In this document: in pieces, positions 7,188-14,367 of the stretch
How positions within the stretch are numbered: position 1 is the stretch's first letter
Layout: every line of letters starts with the position of its first letter
DNA from: Kineococcus gynurae
GTDB taxonomy: Bacteria; Actinomycetota; Actinomycetes; Actinomycetales; Kineococcaceae
NCBI RefSeq assembly: GCF_050871315.1
Contig: NZ_JBJLRE010000001.1
Direction: 5' to 3' (one strand)
DNA length: 64,000 nucleotides
Program-made: the position numbers and the translations under genes
The notes under the pieces: generated by a model
What the model was told of the DNA's origin: nothing
The model's database searches: none
What the model saw: the letters and a program-made list of their open reading frames with translations, nothing else

Positions 7188-9800
7188 TCAGAACGCGGGG
7201 TGACGGCGACGGAGGTCGCGCGGCGGCGCGGTCGGGCCCTCCCGCCCCGGTCGGGGCCCGTCCGCGGTGTGCGCGCGGATGGCCAGCAGTGCGATGTCGT
7301 CGACGCTGTCCTCCGCGAGCTGCTCCAGCAGCGCGTCGCAGAACTCCTCCAGCGGCAGGTGCGCCAGCCGCCCGGCGGCGTCCCGCAACCGGACCAGGCC
7401 CGTGTCGAGGAGCTCCTCGCGGCGCTCGACGAGGCCGTCGGTGTAGAGCAGCAGGGTCGCACCGGGGGGCAGGTCCCGGGTGTGGTCCACGCGGTCGGTG
7501 GGCACCCCGACACCGAGCATGAGGTCGCCGGGGCGGTCCAGGAGCTCGGCCCCGCCGTCGGCGAGCACGAGCAGCGGCGGGGGGTGCCCGGCGTTGCACC
7601 AGCGCACCGTCCGCCCGCCCGCGGTCCCCTTTGACGGGGCCGGGTCGATCGTGGCCAGGACGGTCGTCGCGAGGACGCCGAGGGCCAGGTCGTGCATGGC
7701 GTGGTCGAGGCGGCGCAGGATCTCCGCGGGCGGGTGCACGACCGCGTGCGCGGTGCCGCGCAGGATGTTGCGCAGCTGCCCCATCTGCACGACGGCGTCC
7801 TGGTCGTGCCCGGTCACGTCGCCGACCACGACGCAGGTGCTGCCGTCGGCGACCGTGAACGCGTCGTACCAGTCGCCGCCGACCTGGGCCTCGTCCGCGG
7901 CGGGCAGGTAGCGGGCCGCGAGTTCGAGGTGGTCGAGGTCGGGCAGGTCGGCGAGCAGGGACCGCTGCAGGGCCAGGGAGAGCCCGGCCACCCGGGCCGC
8001 GGAGTCGCGTTCGGCCTGCAACGCGTCGAGTCGTTGCAGCGCCTGGGCGCACTGGGCGGCGAAGGTCTCCAGGAGGCTGATCTGCTCCGCGTCGAACGGT
8101 TGCGCCTCGGACCACCCGGCGGCGACGACGCCGATGGTCCGCCCGCCGATGACCAACGGGAGGGTCGCGAACGCCTGCGCCCCCGTCGCCTCCAGGGCGG
8201 CGGGCATGGCGGCGGAGTACTCCAGGCACGACCGGCGGTCGGGCAGCAGCAGCCGGCGACCGGTGCGGGCGGTCTTGGCCACCGGGAGGTCCGCGGACAG
8301 CGGCAGCCGCCCGTAGCTGCGCTGGGCCGAGGCCCCGTAGCTCGAGGCCAACCGGGAGAGCAGGGTGGTCTCGTCGTCGGGGTCGACCATCGCGATCGAC
8401 CCGCCGTTGCAACCCAGTTCCCGCAGCCCGTCCTCGGCGATGGTCCGGACGAGGTCGTCCATGGTGTCGGTGCGCCCCAGGGCGAGGGCGAACTGTGCGA
8501 CGCCCCGCATCCGGCGGGCGGAGAGTTCCTCGGCCTGCAGCGCCCGCTGGCGGGCGGTGACGTCGAGGAAGTACAGGGCGAGCCCGTCGGGTCCGGGGCT
8601 GGCGCGGATCTCGAGCCACACGTCCAGCGGGGCGGGGTAGTAGGCGTCGAACACGGCGTCGCGCTGCTCGGCCACCGCGCGACGGTAGTTCTCCTCGAAG
8701 ACGGTTCCCGACGTGCCCGGGAAGCAGCTCCAGAGGTCGCGACCCACCAGGTTCGCGCGGCTCTCCTCGGCGACGCGTTCGGCCTCCTTGTTCATGGCGG
8801 TGATGCGCCACGCCCGGTCGAGCGCGATGAACCCGACCGGCATGTCCTCGAGGATCTCGGCGGTGCGCGCGTCGCGTTCGCGCAGCGCGGTCACGTCGGT
8901 CACGGCGCCCACGAGGAAGGGCCGGCCCGGGGCGGTCTCGAGCACCCGGCCCCGCGCCGCCACCTGCCGGACGGTGCCGTCCGGACGGACGACCCGGAAC
9001 TCGGCCGCGTACTCGCCCCGCTGCGTCAGCGCCGCCTCGATGGCCGCACCGGTCGCGGCCAGGTCCTCGGGGTGCAGGCGGGAGTTGAAGGCCGCGATGT
9101 GCCCCGGGAAGGTCCCCGGTGCGTAGCCGAACAGGCTGAGCAGGGGTTCGTCCCAGACCAGGACGTCGTCGGTGACGTCCCAGGAGAAGGACCCGATCCC
9201 GGCCGCGTGGGCGGCACCGGCCAGCGCCTCCTGCCGGCCCGCGCCCCCGAGCTCGTGGTCCAGGCCCGCCATGGTCAGCCGGTCGGCGGCGGCCGCCGCG
9301 AGGCGCAGCAGCAGGTCGAGGTCGTCGTGGGTCCAGACCCGGGGCCGGCGCTCGAAGACGCAGAGCGCCCCCACGACGCCGTCCTGGTTGGTGCGCAACG
9401 GCACCCCGAGGTAGGCCCCGACCTCACCGCGCACGACCGGTTCGCGCTCGGCCACCCGGGGGTCGGCGTGGGCGTCGTCGATCACGACGGGGGCGTCCGT
9501 CCCGGTCACGAGGGTGCAGAAGGCCTGCTCGGGCTCGCGCCGGCGGCCCGGCGGTCCCGCCTGGGGCCCACCGGTGGCGAGGGCGACGTGCTCGTCGGCG
9601 ACGAGGGTGACCTCGGCCCCGTTCGTGCCGAGCGCCCGCGCCGCCAGCTGGGCGACGACCTGCAGCGTGACGTCCCCGGTGACCGGCAGCAGGCGTCGGA
9701 GGTCCGGGCGGGGCCGGGGTGGCGCGGCGGACGTCGGGTCGGGGCCCGCCGGTCGGGCCTCGTCGTCGGCGGGCGGGGCTCCCGGTCGGGGCACGCTCAC
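7188..9800 (-). CDS. GAF-PAS-GAF-PP2C (SpoIIE/RsbU-type) protein phosphatase
   Basis: 870 aa from GTG 9800, chosen because GGAGG lies four bases upstream; the frame is open further back but that stretch lacks family similarity. Domains: GAF (about 50-190, ending GALCVFERRPRVWT), PAS (about 210-320, SWDVTDDVLVWDE), second PAS (about 325-445), GAF (about 465-620), and a C-terminal SpoIIE-type PP2C phosphatase (about 650-865). The phosphatase motifs are present: GDWYDAF, VGDVTGHD, NAGHPPPL, LLLYTDGLVE and VDDIALL, with the metal-binding Asp residues intact. Such proteins dephosphorylate anti-sigma-factor antagonists to trigger general stress responses. No kinase or antagonist gene is adjacent, so the partner must lie elsewhere. 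It is transcribed toward the two cyclic di-GMP genes. Confidence 0.92.
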   Translation of the reverse strand: MSVPRPGAPPADDEARPAGPDPTSAAPPRPRPDLRRLLPVTGDVTLQVVAQLAARALGTNGAEVTLVADEHVALATGGPQAGPPGRRREPEQAFCTLVTGTDAPVVIDDAHADPRVAEREPVVRGEVGAYLGVPLRTNQDGVVGALCVFERRPRVWTHDDLDLLLRLAAAAADRLTMAGLDHELGGAGRQEALAGAAHAAGIGSFSWDVTDDVLVWDEPLLSLFGYAPGTFPGHIAAFNSRLHPEDLAATGAAIEAALTQRGEYAAEFRVVRPDGTVRQVAARGRVLETAPGRPFLVGAVTDVTALRERDARTAEILEDMPVGFIALDRAWRITAMNKEAERVAEESRANLVGRDLWSCFPGTSGTVFEENYRRAVAEQRDAVFDAYYPAPLDVWLEIRASPGPDGLALYFLDVTARQRALQAEELSARRMRGVAQFALALGRTDTMDDLVRTIAEDGLRELGCNGGSIAMVDPDDETTLLSRLASSYGASAQRSYGRLPLSADLPVAKTARTGRRLLLPDRRSCLEYSAAMPAALEATGAQAFATLPLVIGGRTIGVVAAGWSEAQPFDAEQISLLETFAAQCAQALQRLDALQAERDSAARVAGLSLALQRSLLADLPDLDHLELAARYLPAADEAQVGGDWYDAFTVADGSTCVVVGDVTGHDQDAVVQMGQLRNILRGTAHAVVHPPAEILRRLDHAMHDLALGVLATTVLATIDPAPSKGTAGGRTVRWCNAGHPPPLLVLADGGAELLDRPGDLMLGVGVPTDRVDHTRDLPPGATLLLYTDGLVERREELLDTGLVRLRDAAGRLAHLPLEEFCDALLEQLAEDSVDDIALLAIRAHTADGPRPGREGPTAPPRDLRRRHPAF

Positions 9801-10052
9801 GAGGCCTCCAGCACCGGTGGATGGTGACGCCGTCGACGCCCGATCACTCTCAGTATCACCGACGTCGACGCACAGATCATCTCCAGGACTGTCGCGCCAC
9901 GCGTGTGTCGGGGTCCCCGTCCTCCTCCGTCCCGAGCTCTCGGGTGGCCGCCCTGAACTTACGGTGTAAACCTTGATCCCGGGCGGTTCTCGCCCGTTCC
10001 CCGACGGGCCGTCCCGGGCCGCGGGGGAACCTTCGAGCAGTGAGGAGACGCC

Positions 10053-10832
10053 ATGCCTGCCGAGCCCGCGCCGACCGTGGTGCCGACCCCCGACGAGACC
10101 GCCGCACCGGGTCCCGCCCCGCTGCGCCACGCCCTGGCCGCGGAGGCCGTCGGGACCTTCGTGCTCGTCCTCGGTGGCTGCGGGGCCGCCGTCCTCGCCG
10201 GCTCCGTGGACCTGGCCGACGGCACCACCGCCGGCATCGGGTGGCTCGGGGTCGCCCTGGCCTTCGGTCTCACGGTCTTCGTCTTGGCCTGGGCGGTCGG
10301 GCCCCTGTCCGGGGGCCACTTCAACCCCGCCGTGACCGTCGGCGTCGCCGCGGCCGGCCGATTCCCCTGGCGCACGGTCCCGGCCTACGTCGGGACCCAG
10401 GTCGTCGCGGCCGTCGTGGCCGCCGCCGTCCTCTTCGCCGTCGCCTCGGGCCGGGCCGGGTTCGACGCGGCCGCCTCGGGTTTCGCCAGCAACGGCTACG
10501 GCGACCGCTCGCCGGCCGGCTACGACCTGACCTCGGCGTTCGTGGTGGAGGCCGTCCTCACCGCGGTGTTCCTCGTGGTCATCCTCGGAGCGACCGGCAA
10601 GCGGGCCCCGGTCGGCCTGGCCCCGGTGGCGATCGGTCTCTCGCTCACGCTGATCCACCTGGTCGCGATCCCGGTGACCAACACCTCGGTCAACCCCGCC
10701 CGTTCCATCGGCCCCGCCCTGTTCGCCGGACCGGCTGCGCTGGAACAGCTCTGGCTGTTCATCCTGGCTCCGCTGCTCGGTGCCCTGGTGGCCGGGGCGA
10801 CCTTCCGCCGGCTCTTCGAACCGTCCCGCTGA
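10053..10832 (+). CDS. aqpZ: Aquaporin Z / MIP-family channel
   Basis: 259 aa integral membrane channel of the major intrinsic protein family with six predicted helices and two half-helices. The two Asn-Pro-Ala motifs are GGHFNPAVTVG (about residue 91) and NTSVNPARSIGP (about residue 212), the latter with the selectivity-filter Arg. Small residues around the second NPA favour water rather than glycerol. A 25-residue hydrophilic N-terminus rich in Pro and Thr precedes the first helix, longer than in E. coli AqpZ. Start ATG 10053 has GGAG just upstream (GTGAGGAGACGCC). It is divergent from the PP2C gene across a 252-base intergenic region in which I recognise no clear operator. Confidence 0.93.
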   Translation: MPAEPAPTVVPTPDETAAPGPAPLRHALAAEAVGTFVLVLGGCGAAVLAGSVDLADGTTAGIGWLGVALAFGLTVFVLAWAVGPLSGGHFNPAVTVGVAAAGRFPWRTVPAYVGTQVVAAVVAAAVLFAVASGRAGFDAAASGFASNGYGDRSPAGYDLTSAFVVEAVLTAVFLVVILGATGKRAPVGLAPVAIGLSLTLIHLVAIPVTNTSVNPARSIGPALFAGPAALEQLWLFILAPLLGALVAGATFRRLFEPSR

Positions 10833-10870
10833 CCGAAGCTCCCCGAGAAACCCGTCCCCCGGAGGTCGTC

Positions 10871-11095
10871 ATGCCCCTCGTCGCCACCCTCGTCCGTCGT
10901 TGGATCGTCGCGGGGATCCTGCTGCCCGTGGCCGCGGCGGGTGTCCGCCGTCTGGCTCGCGGGCTGGAGCGGCGGCGGGGGTCCTCCGTCGTCACCCGCG
11001 GGTTGACCAGGGCCGCCGACACCGCGAGCCGTTCCAAGCGGAAGGAGGATGCCGCCGCGCCGTCGTCCCGGGGCCGGGGGGCGCGGCGACGCTGA
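10871..11095 (+). CDS. Small basic one-helix membrane protein, unknown function
   Basis: 74 aa. I do not recognise a family. A hydrophobic segment at about residues 9-25 (RRWIVAGILLPVAAAGVRRL) could be a single membrane helix, followed by a strongly Arg/Lys-rich tail. The coding call rests on a good ribosome site (CCGGAGGTCGTC before ATG), actinobacterial codon usage and a fit between the aquaporin gene (38 bases upstream) and the gmaS leader. It is probably cotranscribed with the aquaporin. Confidence 0.6.
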   Translation: MPLVATLVRRWIVAGILLPVAAAGVRRLARGLERRRGSSVVTRGLTRAADTASRSKRKEDAAAPSSRGRGARRR

Positions 11096-11109
11096 GGTCG
11101 CCTCTCGGT

Positions 11110-11147
11110 GTCACGGGTCGTTGACGGCGGGGAAACCCGCCGGAAAC
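11110..11147 (+). promoter_or_regulatory. GlnR-like nitrogen-control box upstream of gmaS
   Basis: Four 5-mers are spaced exactly six bases apart: GTCAC (11110), TTGAC (11121), GAAAC (11132) and GAAAC (11143). The actinobacterial GlnR consensus is gTnAC-n6-GaAAC, usually in tandem, so spacing and the AC/AAC cores fit well. The box ends 61 bases before the gmaS GTG, a sensible place for an activator. The same stretch also forms a CGGCGGG-GAAA-CCCGCCG hairpin. GlnR binding is an inference; no glnR gene lies in the window. Confidence 0.6.
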
Positions 11148-11162
11148 ACCTCGCTTGTTGAA

Positions 11163-11187
11163 TGTCAGTAGACGAAAGCTTCTGACA
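11163..11187. promoter_or_regulatory. Inverted repeat TGTCAG-n13-CTGACA before gmaS
   Basis: TGTCAG (11163) and CTGACA (11182) form an interrupted palindrome that extends through AG/CT with one T/T mismatch. One half, extended to CTACTGACA on the complementary strand, recurs exactly at 12677-12685 before mgsA. This suggests an operator of a second regulator of this operon, lying 21 bases before the gmaS start and close to its ribosome site. Confidence 0.4.
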
Positions 11188-11208
11188 TGAGACGTCCGAG
11201 GAGGACCC

Positions 11209-12651
11209 GTGACCGCCGAAGCCCCGCCCCTCACCGTCCCGCGCGCCGCCCCCCGCCCCGAACCCGCGGGCGCTCCCGACCTGCGGGTCACCGACGGTGG
11301 GACCGCCGCCCTGACGGGCCCCACCCAGTCGCTGGCCTCGATGGCGGCCGCCGACGGGGTCCGGTTCCTCCTCGCCACGTTCACGACGCTGTCGGGCAAG
11401 CCCTGCGCCAAGCTGGTCCCCGTCTCGGCGGCCGACGAGCTGCAGCACGAGGGGTGCGGGTTCGCCGGGTACGCGGCCGGCGCCCTCGGGCAGGTCCCGG
11501 CCGACCCCGACGTGGTCGCCGTCCCCGACCTCGCCTCCTACACCCCGCTGCCGTTCGTGCGCCCGGGGCTGGCGATGGTCCACTGCGACCCGCACGTGGA
11601 GGGTCGTCCCTACGCCTTCGCCCCCCGGGTCCTGCTGCGCGAGCAGCTCCGCCGGGCCGCCGAGCTCGGCCTGGACCTCTCGGTCGGGGCGGAGGTCGAG
11701 TACTTCCTCGTCCGCCGCGGCGCCGGCGGCCGCCTGGTGACCGCCGACGCCGCCGACGACGCCGCGCAGCCGTGCTACGACGCCCGCGGGGTGACCCGCA
11801 TGTACGAGCACCTGACGGCCGTCTCCGACGTCATGGAGAACCTCGGCTGGGGGCCCTACGCCTCCGACCACGAGGACGGCAACGGGCAGTTCGAGCAGAA
11901 CTTCCACTACGCGGACGCGCTCACCACGGCCGACCGGGTCACGACCCTGCGCTACGTGATCCAGATGCTCGCCGAGCAGCGCGGGATGATCGCGACCTAC
12001 ATGCCCAAACCGTTCACCGACCGCACGGGCAGCGGCATGCACCTGCACCTGTCCCTGTGGGGCAGCGAGGAGGCCGGGGGCGGTTCGCGGTTCCCGGCGA
12101 CGGGTCCCGACCCCCGCGGTCTGGGGCTCAGCGATCTCGGCTACTCCTTCGTGGCCGGTCTGCTGCAGCACGCCCCGGCCATGCAGGCGGTCCTCGCACC
12201 GACCGTGAACTCCTACAAGCGCAGCGGGGCCACCTCGACGACGTCGGGGGCGACCTGGGCCCCGCGGCAGGCCACCTACGGCGGCAACGACCGCACGCAC
12301 CTCCTGCGCGTCCCCGACGGGAACCGGGTGGAACTGCGTTCCGGCGACGGGTCGGCGAACTCCTACCTGGCCACCGCGGTCGCCCTCGGGTCGGGCCTCG
12401 ACGGCGTGCGCCGCTCGCTGGACCCCGGTGCGCCCGGCGCGCGGCCGGCCGGCGCGCCCTGCCTGCCGCGCACGTTGCTCGACGCGGTCACCGCGCTGGA
12501 GGCCGACCCGGTGGTCGCGGACGTCCTGGACGCCGTCGACCCGACCGCGGGCGTCACCCGCTACTACGCCGAGCTGAAGCGCGAGGAGTTCTACGCCTGG
12601 CACGCCCAGGTGAGCGACTGGGAGGTCGACCGCTACCTCACGTCGGTGTGA
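11209..12651 (+). CDS. gmaS: Gamma-glutamylmethylamide synthetase / type III-like glutamine synthetase
   Basis: 480 aa, GlnA-like. GmaS joins methylamine to glutamate with ATP to give gamma-glutamylmethylamide; GlnT-type paralogues make glutamine. Catalytic-domain motifs are GAEVEYF, DHEDGNGQFEQNF (the branch signature, in place of the HHE/N segment of GlnA), GSGMHLHLSLW, PTVNSYKR, and VPDGNRVELRSGDGSANSY near the C-terminus. The absence of the GlnA adenylylation-site context and linkage to mgsABC homologues favour GmaS over housekeeping GlnA. Start GTG 11209 has GAGGAGG upstream. A GlnR-like box precedes it. It is separated from mgsA by 87 bases that carry a weaker GlnR-like pattern. Confidence 0.82.
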   Translation: MTAEAPPLTVPRAAPRPEPAGAPDLRVTDGGTAALTGPTQSLASMAAADGVRFLLATFTTLSGKPCAKLVPVSAADELQHEGCGFAGYAAGALGQVPADPDVVAVPDLASYTPLPFVRPGLAMVHCDPHVEGRPYAFAPRVLLREQLRRAAELGLDLSVGAEVEYFLVRRGAGGRLVTADAADDAAQPCYDARGVTRMYEHLTAVSDVMENLGWGPYASDHEDGNGQFEQNFHYADALTTADRVTTLRYVIQMLAEQRGMIATYMPKPFTDRTGSGMHLHLSLWGSEEAGGGSRFPATGPDPRGLGLSDLGYSFVAGLLQHAPAMQAVLAPTVNSYKRSGATSTTSGATWAPRQATYGGNDRTHLLRVPDGNRVELRSGDGSANSYLATAVALGSGLDGVRRSLDPGAPGARPAGAPCLPRTLLDAVTALEADPVVADVLDAVDPTAGVTRYYAELKREEFYAWHAQVSDWEVDRYLTSV

Positions 12652-12675
12652 GCGGGCGCACCCCACCATGCTCTG

Positions 12676-12711
12676 GCTACTGACAGGAAACGCGATGTAC
12701 CATCAAGAAAC
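12676..12711 (+). promoter_or_regulatory. Second GlnR-like pattern and CTACTGACA half-site before mgsA
   Basis: GCTAC-n6-GAAAC (12676-12691) is followed four bases later by TGTAC-n6-GAAAC (12696-12711). Each pair resembles the GlnR a/b half-sites, though the pair-to-pair spacing is four instead of six. CTACTGACA (12677-12685) matches half of the inverted repeat upstream of gmaS. The site lies just before the mgsA ribosome site, so mgsABC may have their own nitrogen-regulated promoter. Confidence 0.4.
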
Positions 12712-12738
12712 CCCATTCCCGAACGACGGAGGACGTTG

Positions 12739-13635
12739 ATGTGCGGGATCGCCGGTCTGCACCTGAGGGACGAAAGCCTTGCGCCCCAGCTCGGCTCGCT
12801 GCTCGCTTCGATGCTCGGCCAGGCCGCGGAGCGCGGCACCGACGCCGCCGGGGTCGGGCTCTACGGTGACCCGCGCCTGACGCCGTCCGGACGTTCCACG
12901 GTCTGCGTCATCGAGGTCGACCGACCCGTCGACGCCGTGGTGGCCGCCCTCGACGCCGCGGGGGCCGGACCGGTCCGGGCCCGCGAGGCCGGGGCCACCC
13001 TCGTCCTCGACGCGCCCGTCGCCCCCGACCTGCTCGAGGCCGCGGTGCGCTCGGTGCTGCCCGGCGCGGTGGTCACCAGCCGGGGGAACTCCCTGGCCGT
13101 GCTCAAGGGCACCGGGCACCCCGACGCGCTCGCCGCGCAGTTCGACCTGACGAACGCCACGGGGTACCAGGGGGTGGCCCACACCCGGATGGCCACCGAG
13201 TCGGCCGTCACCTCCACGGGGTCGCACCCCTACTCGGTCGGGCCCGACCAGTGCCTGGTGCACAACGGTTCCTTCGCCAACCACGCGACGATCCGCCGTG
13301 AGCTGCAGGCCGAGGGGATCACCTTCGACTCCGAGAACGACACCGAGGTGGGAGCGCGCTTCGTCGCCCACCAGCTGGCCCAGGGGGCCGACGTCGAGAA
13401 GGCGCTGCGGTTGCTCTGCGACCGGTTCGACGGTTTCTACACCCTCCTCGTGGCCACCGAGAACTCCTTCGCGGTGGTCCGCGACGCCATCGCCTGCAAG
13501 CCCGCCGTGATCGCCGAGACGGACCGGTGGGTGGCCATGGCCAGCGAGTACCGCTACCTCACCGGACTGCCCGGCGTGGAGTCCGCCCGCATCTTCGAAC
13601 CCGAACCGGAAGTGGTGTACGCATGGGAACGCTGA
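12739..13635 (+). CDS. mgsA: N-methylglutamate synthase subunit A-like, class II glutamine amidotransferase
   Basis: 298 aa. The start was set at ATG 12739, not the in-frame TTG at 12736, because the Met is followed directly by Cys: MCGIAGL exposes the N-terminal nucleophile of an Ntn-hydrolase glutaminase. Family motifs are RGTDAAG, TRMATES, GSHPYSV, HNGSFANH and NDTEVGARF. The protein is homologous to the glutaminase domain of glutamate synthase (GltB). In the N-methylglutamate pathway the MgsABC complex transfers the methylamino group of gamma-glutamylmethylamide to a glutamate-type acceptor; rhizobial homologues are called GlxB. Its end overlaps mgsB by 13 bases. Confidence 0.82.
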   Translation: MCGIAGLHLRDESLAPQLGSLLASMLGQAAERGTDAAGVGLYGDPRLTPSGRSTVCVIEVDRPVDAVVAALDAAGAGPVRAREAGATLVLDAPVAPDLLEAAVRSVLPGAVVTSRGNSLAVLKGTGHPDALAAQFDLTNATGYQGVAHTRMATESAVTSTGSHPYSVGPDQCLVHNGSFANHATIRRELQAEGITFDSENDTEVGARFVAHQLAQGADVEKALRLLCDRFDGFYTLLVATENSFAVVRDAIACKPAVIAETDRWVAMASEYRYLTGLPGVESARIFEPEPEVVYAWER

Positions 13636-14357
13636 CCGAGGACCTGTCCGTCCCCACGACCGCGGACCTCCCGACGACGGTGGTGACCGACCTCCGGGCC
13701 ACCCCGGTCCGGGAGCTCAACGCCGCCCTGCACGCGCTGCCCGAGGGGTGCACCGACGAGTTCGGCGTGCGCAACCCCGACGGGGCGCACGCGATCGCCG
13801 TCGGTCTGGACCGTCCGGTGACCGTGCGCGTCGAGGGCCACGTCGGCTACTACTGCGCGGGGATGAACCAGCTGGCCACCGTGGAGGTCCACGGCAACGC
13901 CGGCGTCGGGGTCGCCGAGAACATGATGTCCGGGCGCGTCCACGTCCACGGCGACGCGTCCCAGTCGGCCGGGGCCACCGCGCACGGCGGGTTGCTGGTG
14001 GTCGACGGGAACGCCGCGGCCCGGTGCGGGATCTCCATGAAGGGGGTCGACGTCGTCGTGGGCGGTGACGTCGGGCACATGAGCGCGTTCATGGCCCAGG
14101 CCGGGCGGCTCGTGGTCTGCGGCGACGCCGGCGACGCGTTGGGCGACTCGGTCTACGAGGCCCGCATCTACGTCCGGGGGAGCGTCGCCTCGCTCGGCGC
14201 CGACTGCGTCGAGAAGGAGGTGCGCCCCGAGCACCTGGCCGAACTGGCCGAACTCCTGGCCGCCGCCGGGCGCGACGAGGACCCGACCTCGTTCCGCCGC
14301 TACGGGTCGGCCCGGACCCTCTACACCTTCCACGTCGACAACGCCGCCGCGTACTGA
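13623..14357 (+). CDS. mgsB: N-methylglutamate synthase subunit B-like, GXGXG beta-helix protein
   Basis: 244 aa from ATG 13623. It corresponds to the C-terminal GXGXG domain of GltB, a right-handed beta-helix with repeated Gly residues (VEVHGNAGVGVAENM, VHGDASQSAGA, VVDGNAAARCG, VVGGDVGHMSAF, VCGDAGDALGDS). In the split glutamate-synthase-like complexes (MgsABC/GlxBCD) this subunit links the glutaminase and FMN subunits. It overlaps the mgsA stop and precedes mgsC by ten bases with a GAGGAG ribosome site, so the three are co-translated. Confidence 0.85.
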   Translation: MGTLTEDLSVPTTADLPTTVVTDLRATPVRELNAALHALPEGCTDEFGVRNPDGAHAIAVGLDRPVTVRVEGHVGYYCAGMNQLATVEVHGNAGVGVAENMMSGRVHVHGDASQSAGATAHGGLLVVDGNAAARCGISMKGVDVVVGGDVGHMSAFMAQAGRLVVCGDAGDALGDSVYEARIYVRGSVASLGADCVEKEVRPEHLAELAELLAAAGRDEDPTSFRRYGSARTLYTFHVDNAAAY

Positions 14358-14367
14358 GGAGCAGCAG

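Noticed and set aside
9801..10658. N-terminal extension of the PP2C protein up to 10658
   Set aside because: The frame is open but crosses the aquaporin gene antisense and has no domain similarity; GTG 9800 has a good ribosome site.
10759..12669. 636-codon open frame on the minus strand opposite gmaS
   Set aside because: It lies antisense to the well-supported gmaS gene and has low-complexity Arg/Gly/Val-rich composition, typical of shadow frames in GC-rich DNA.
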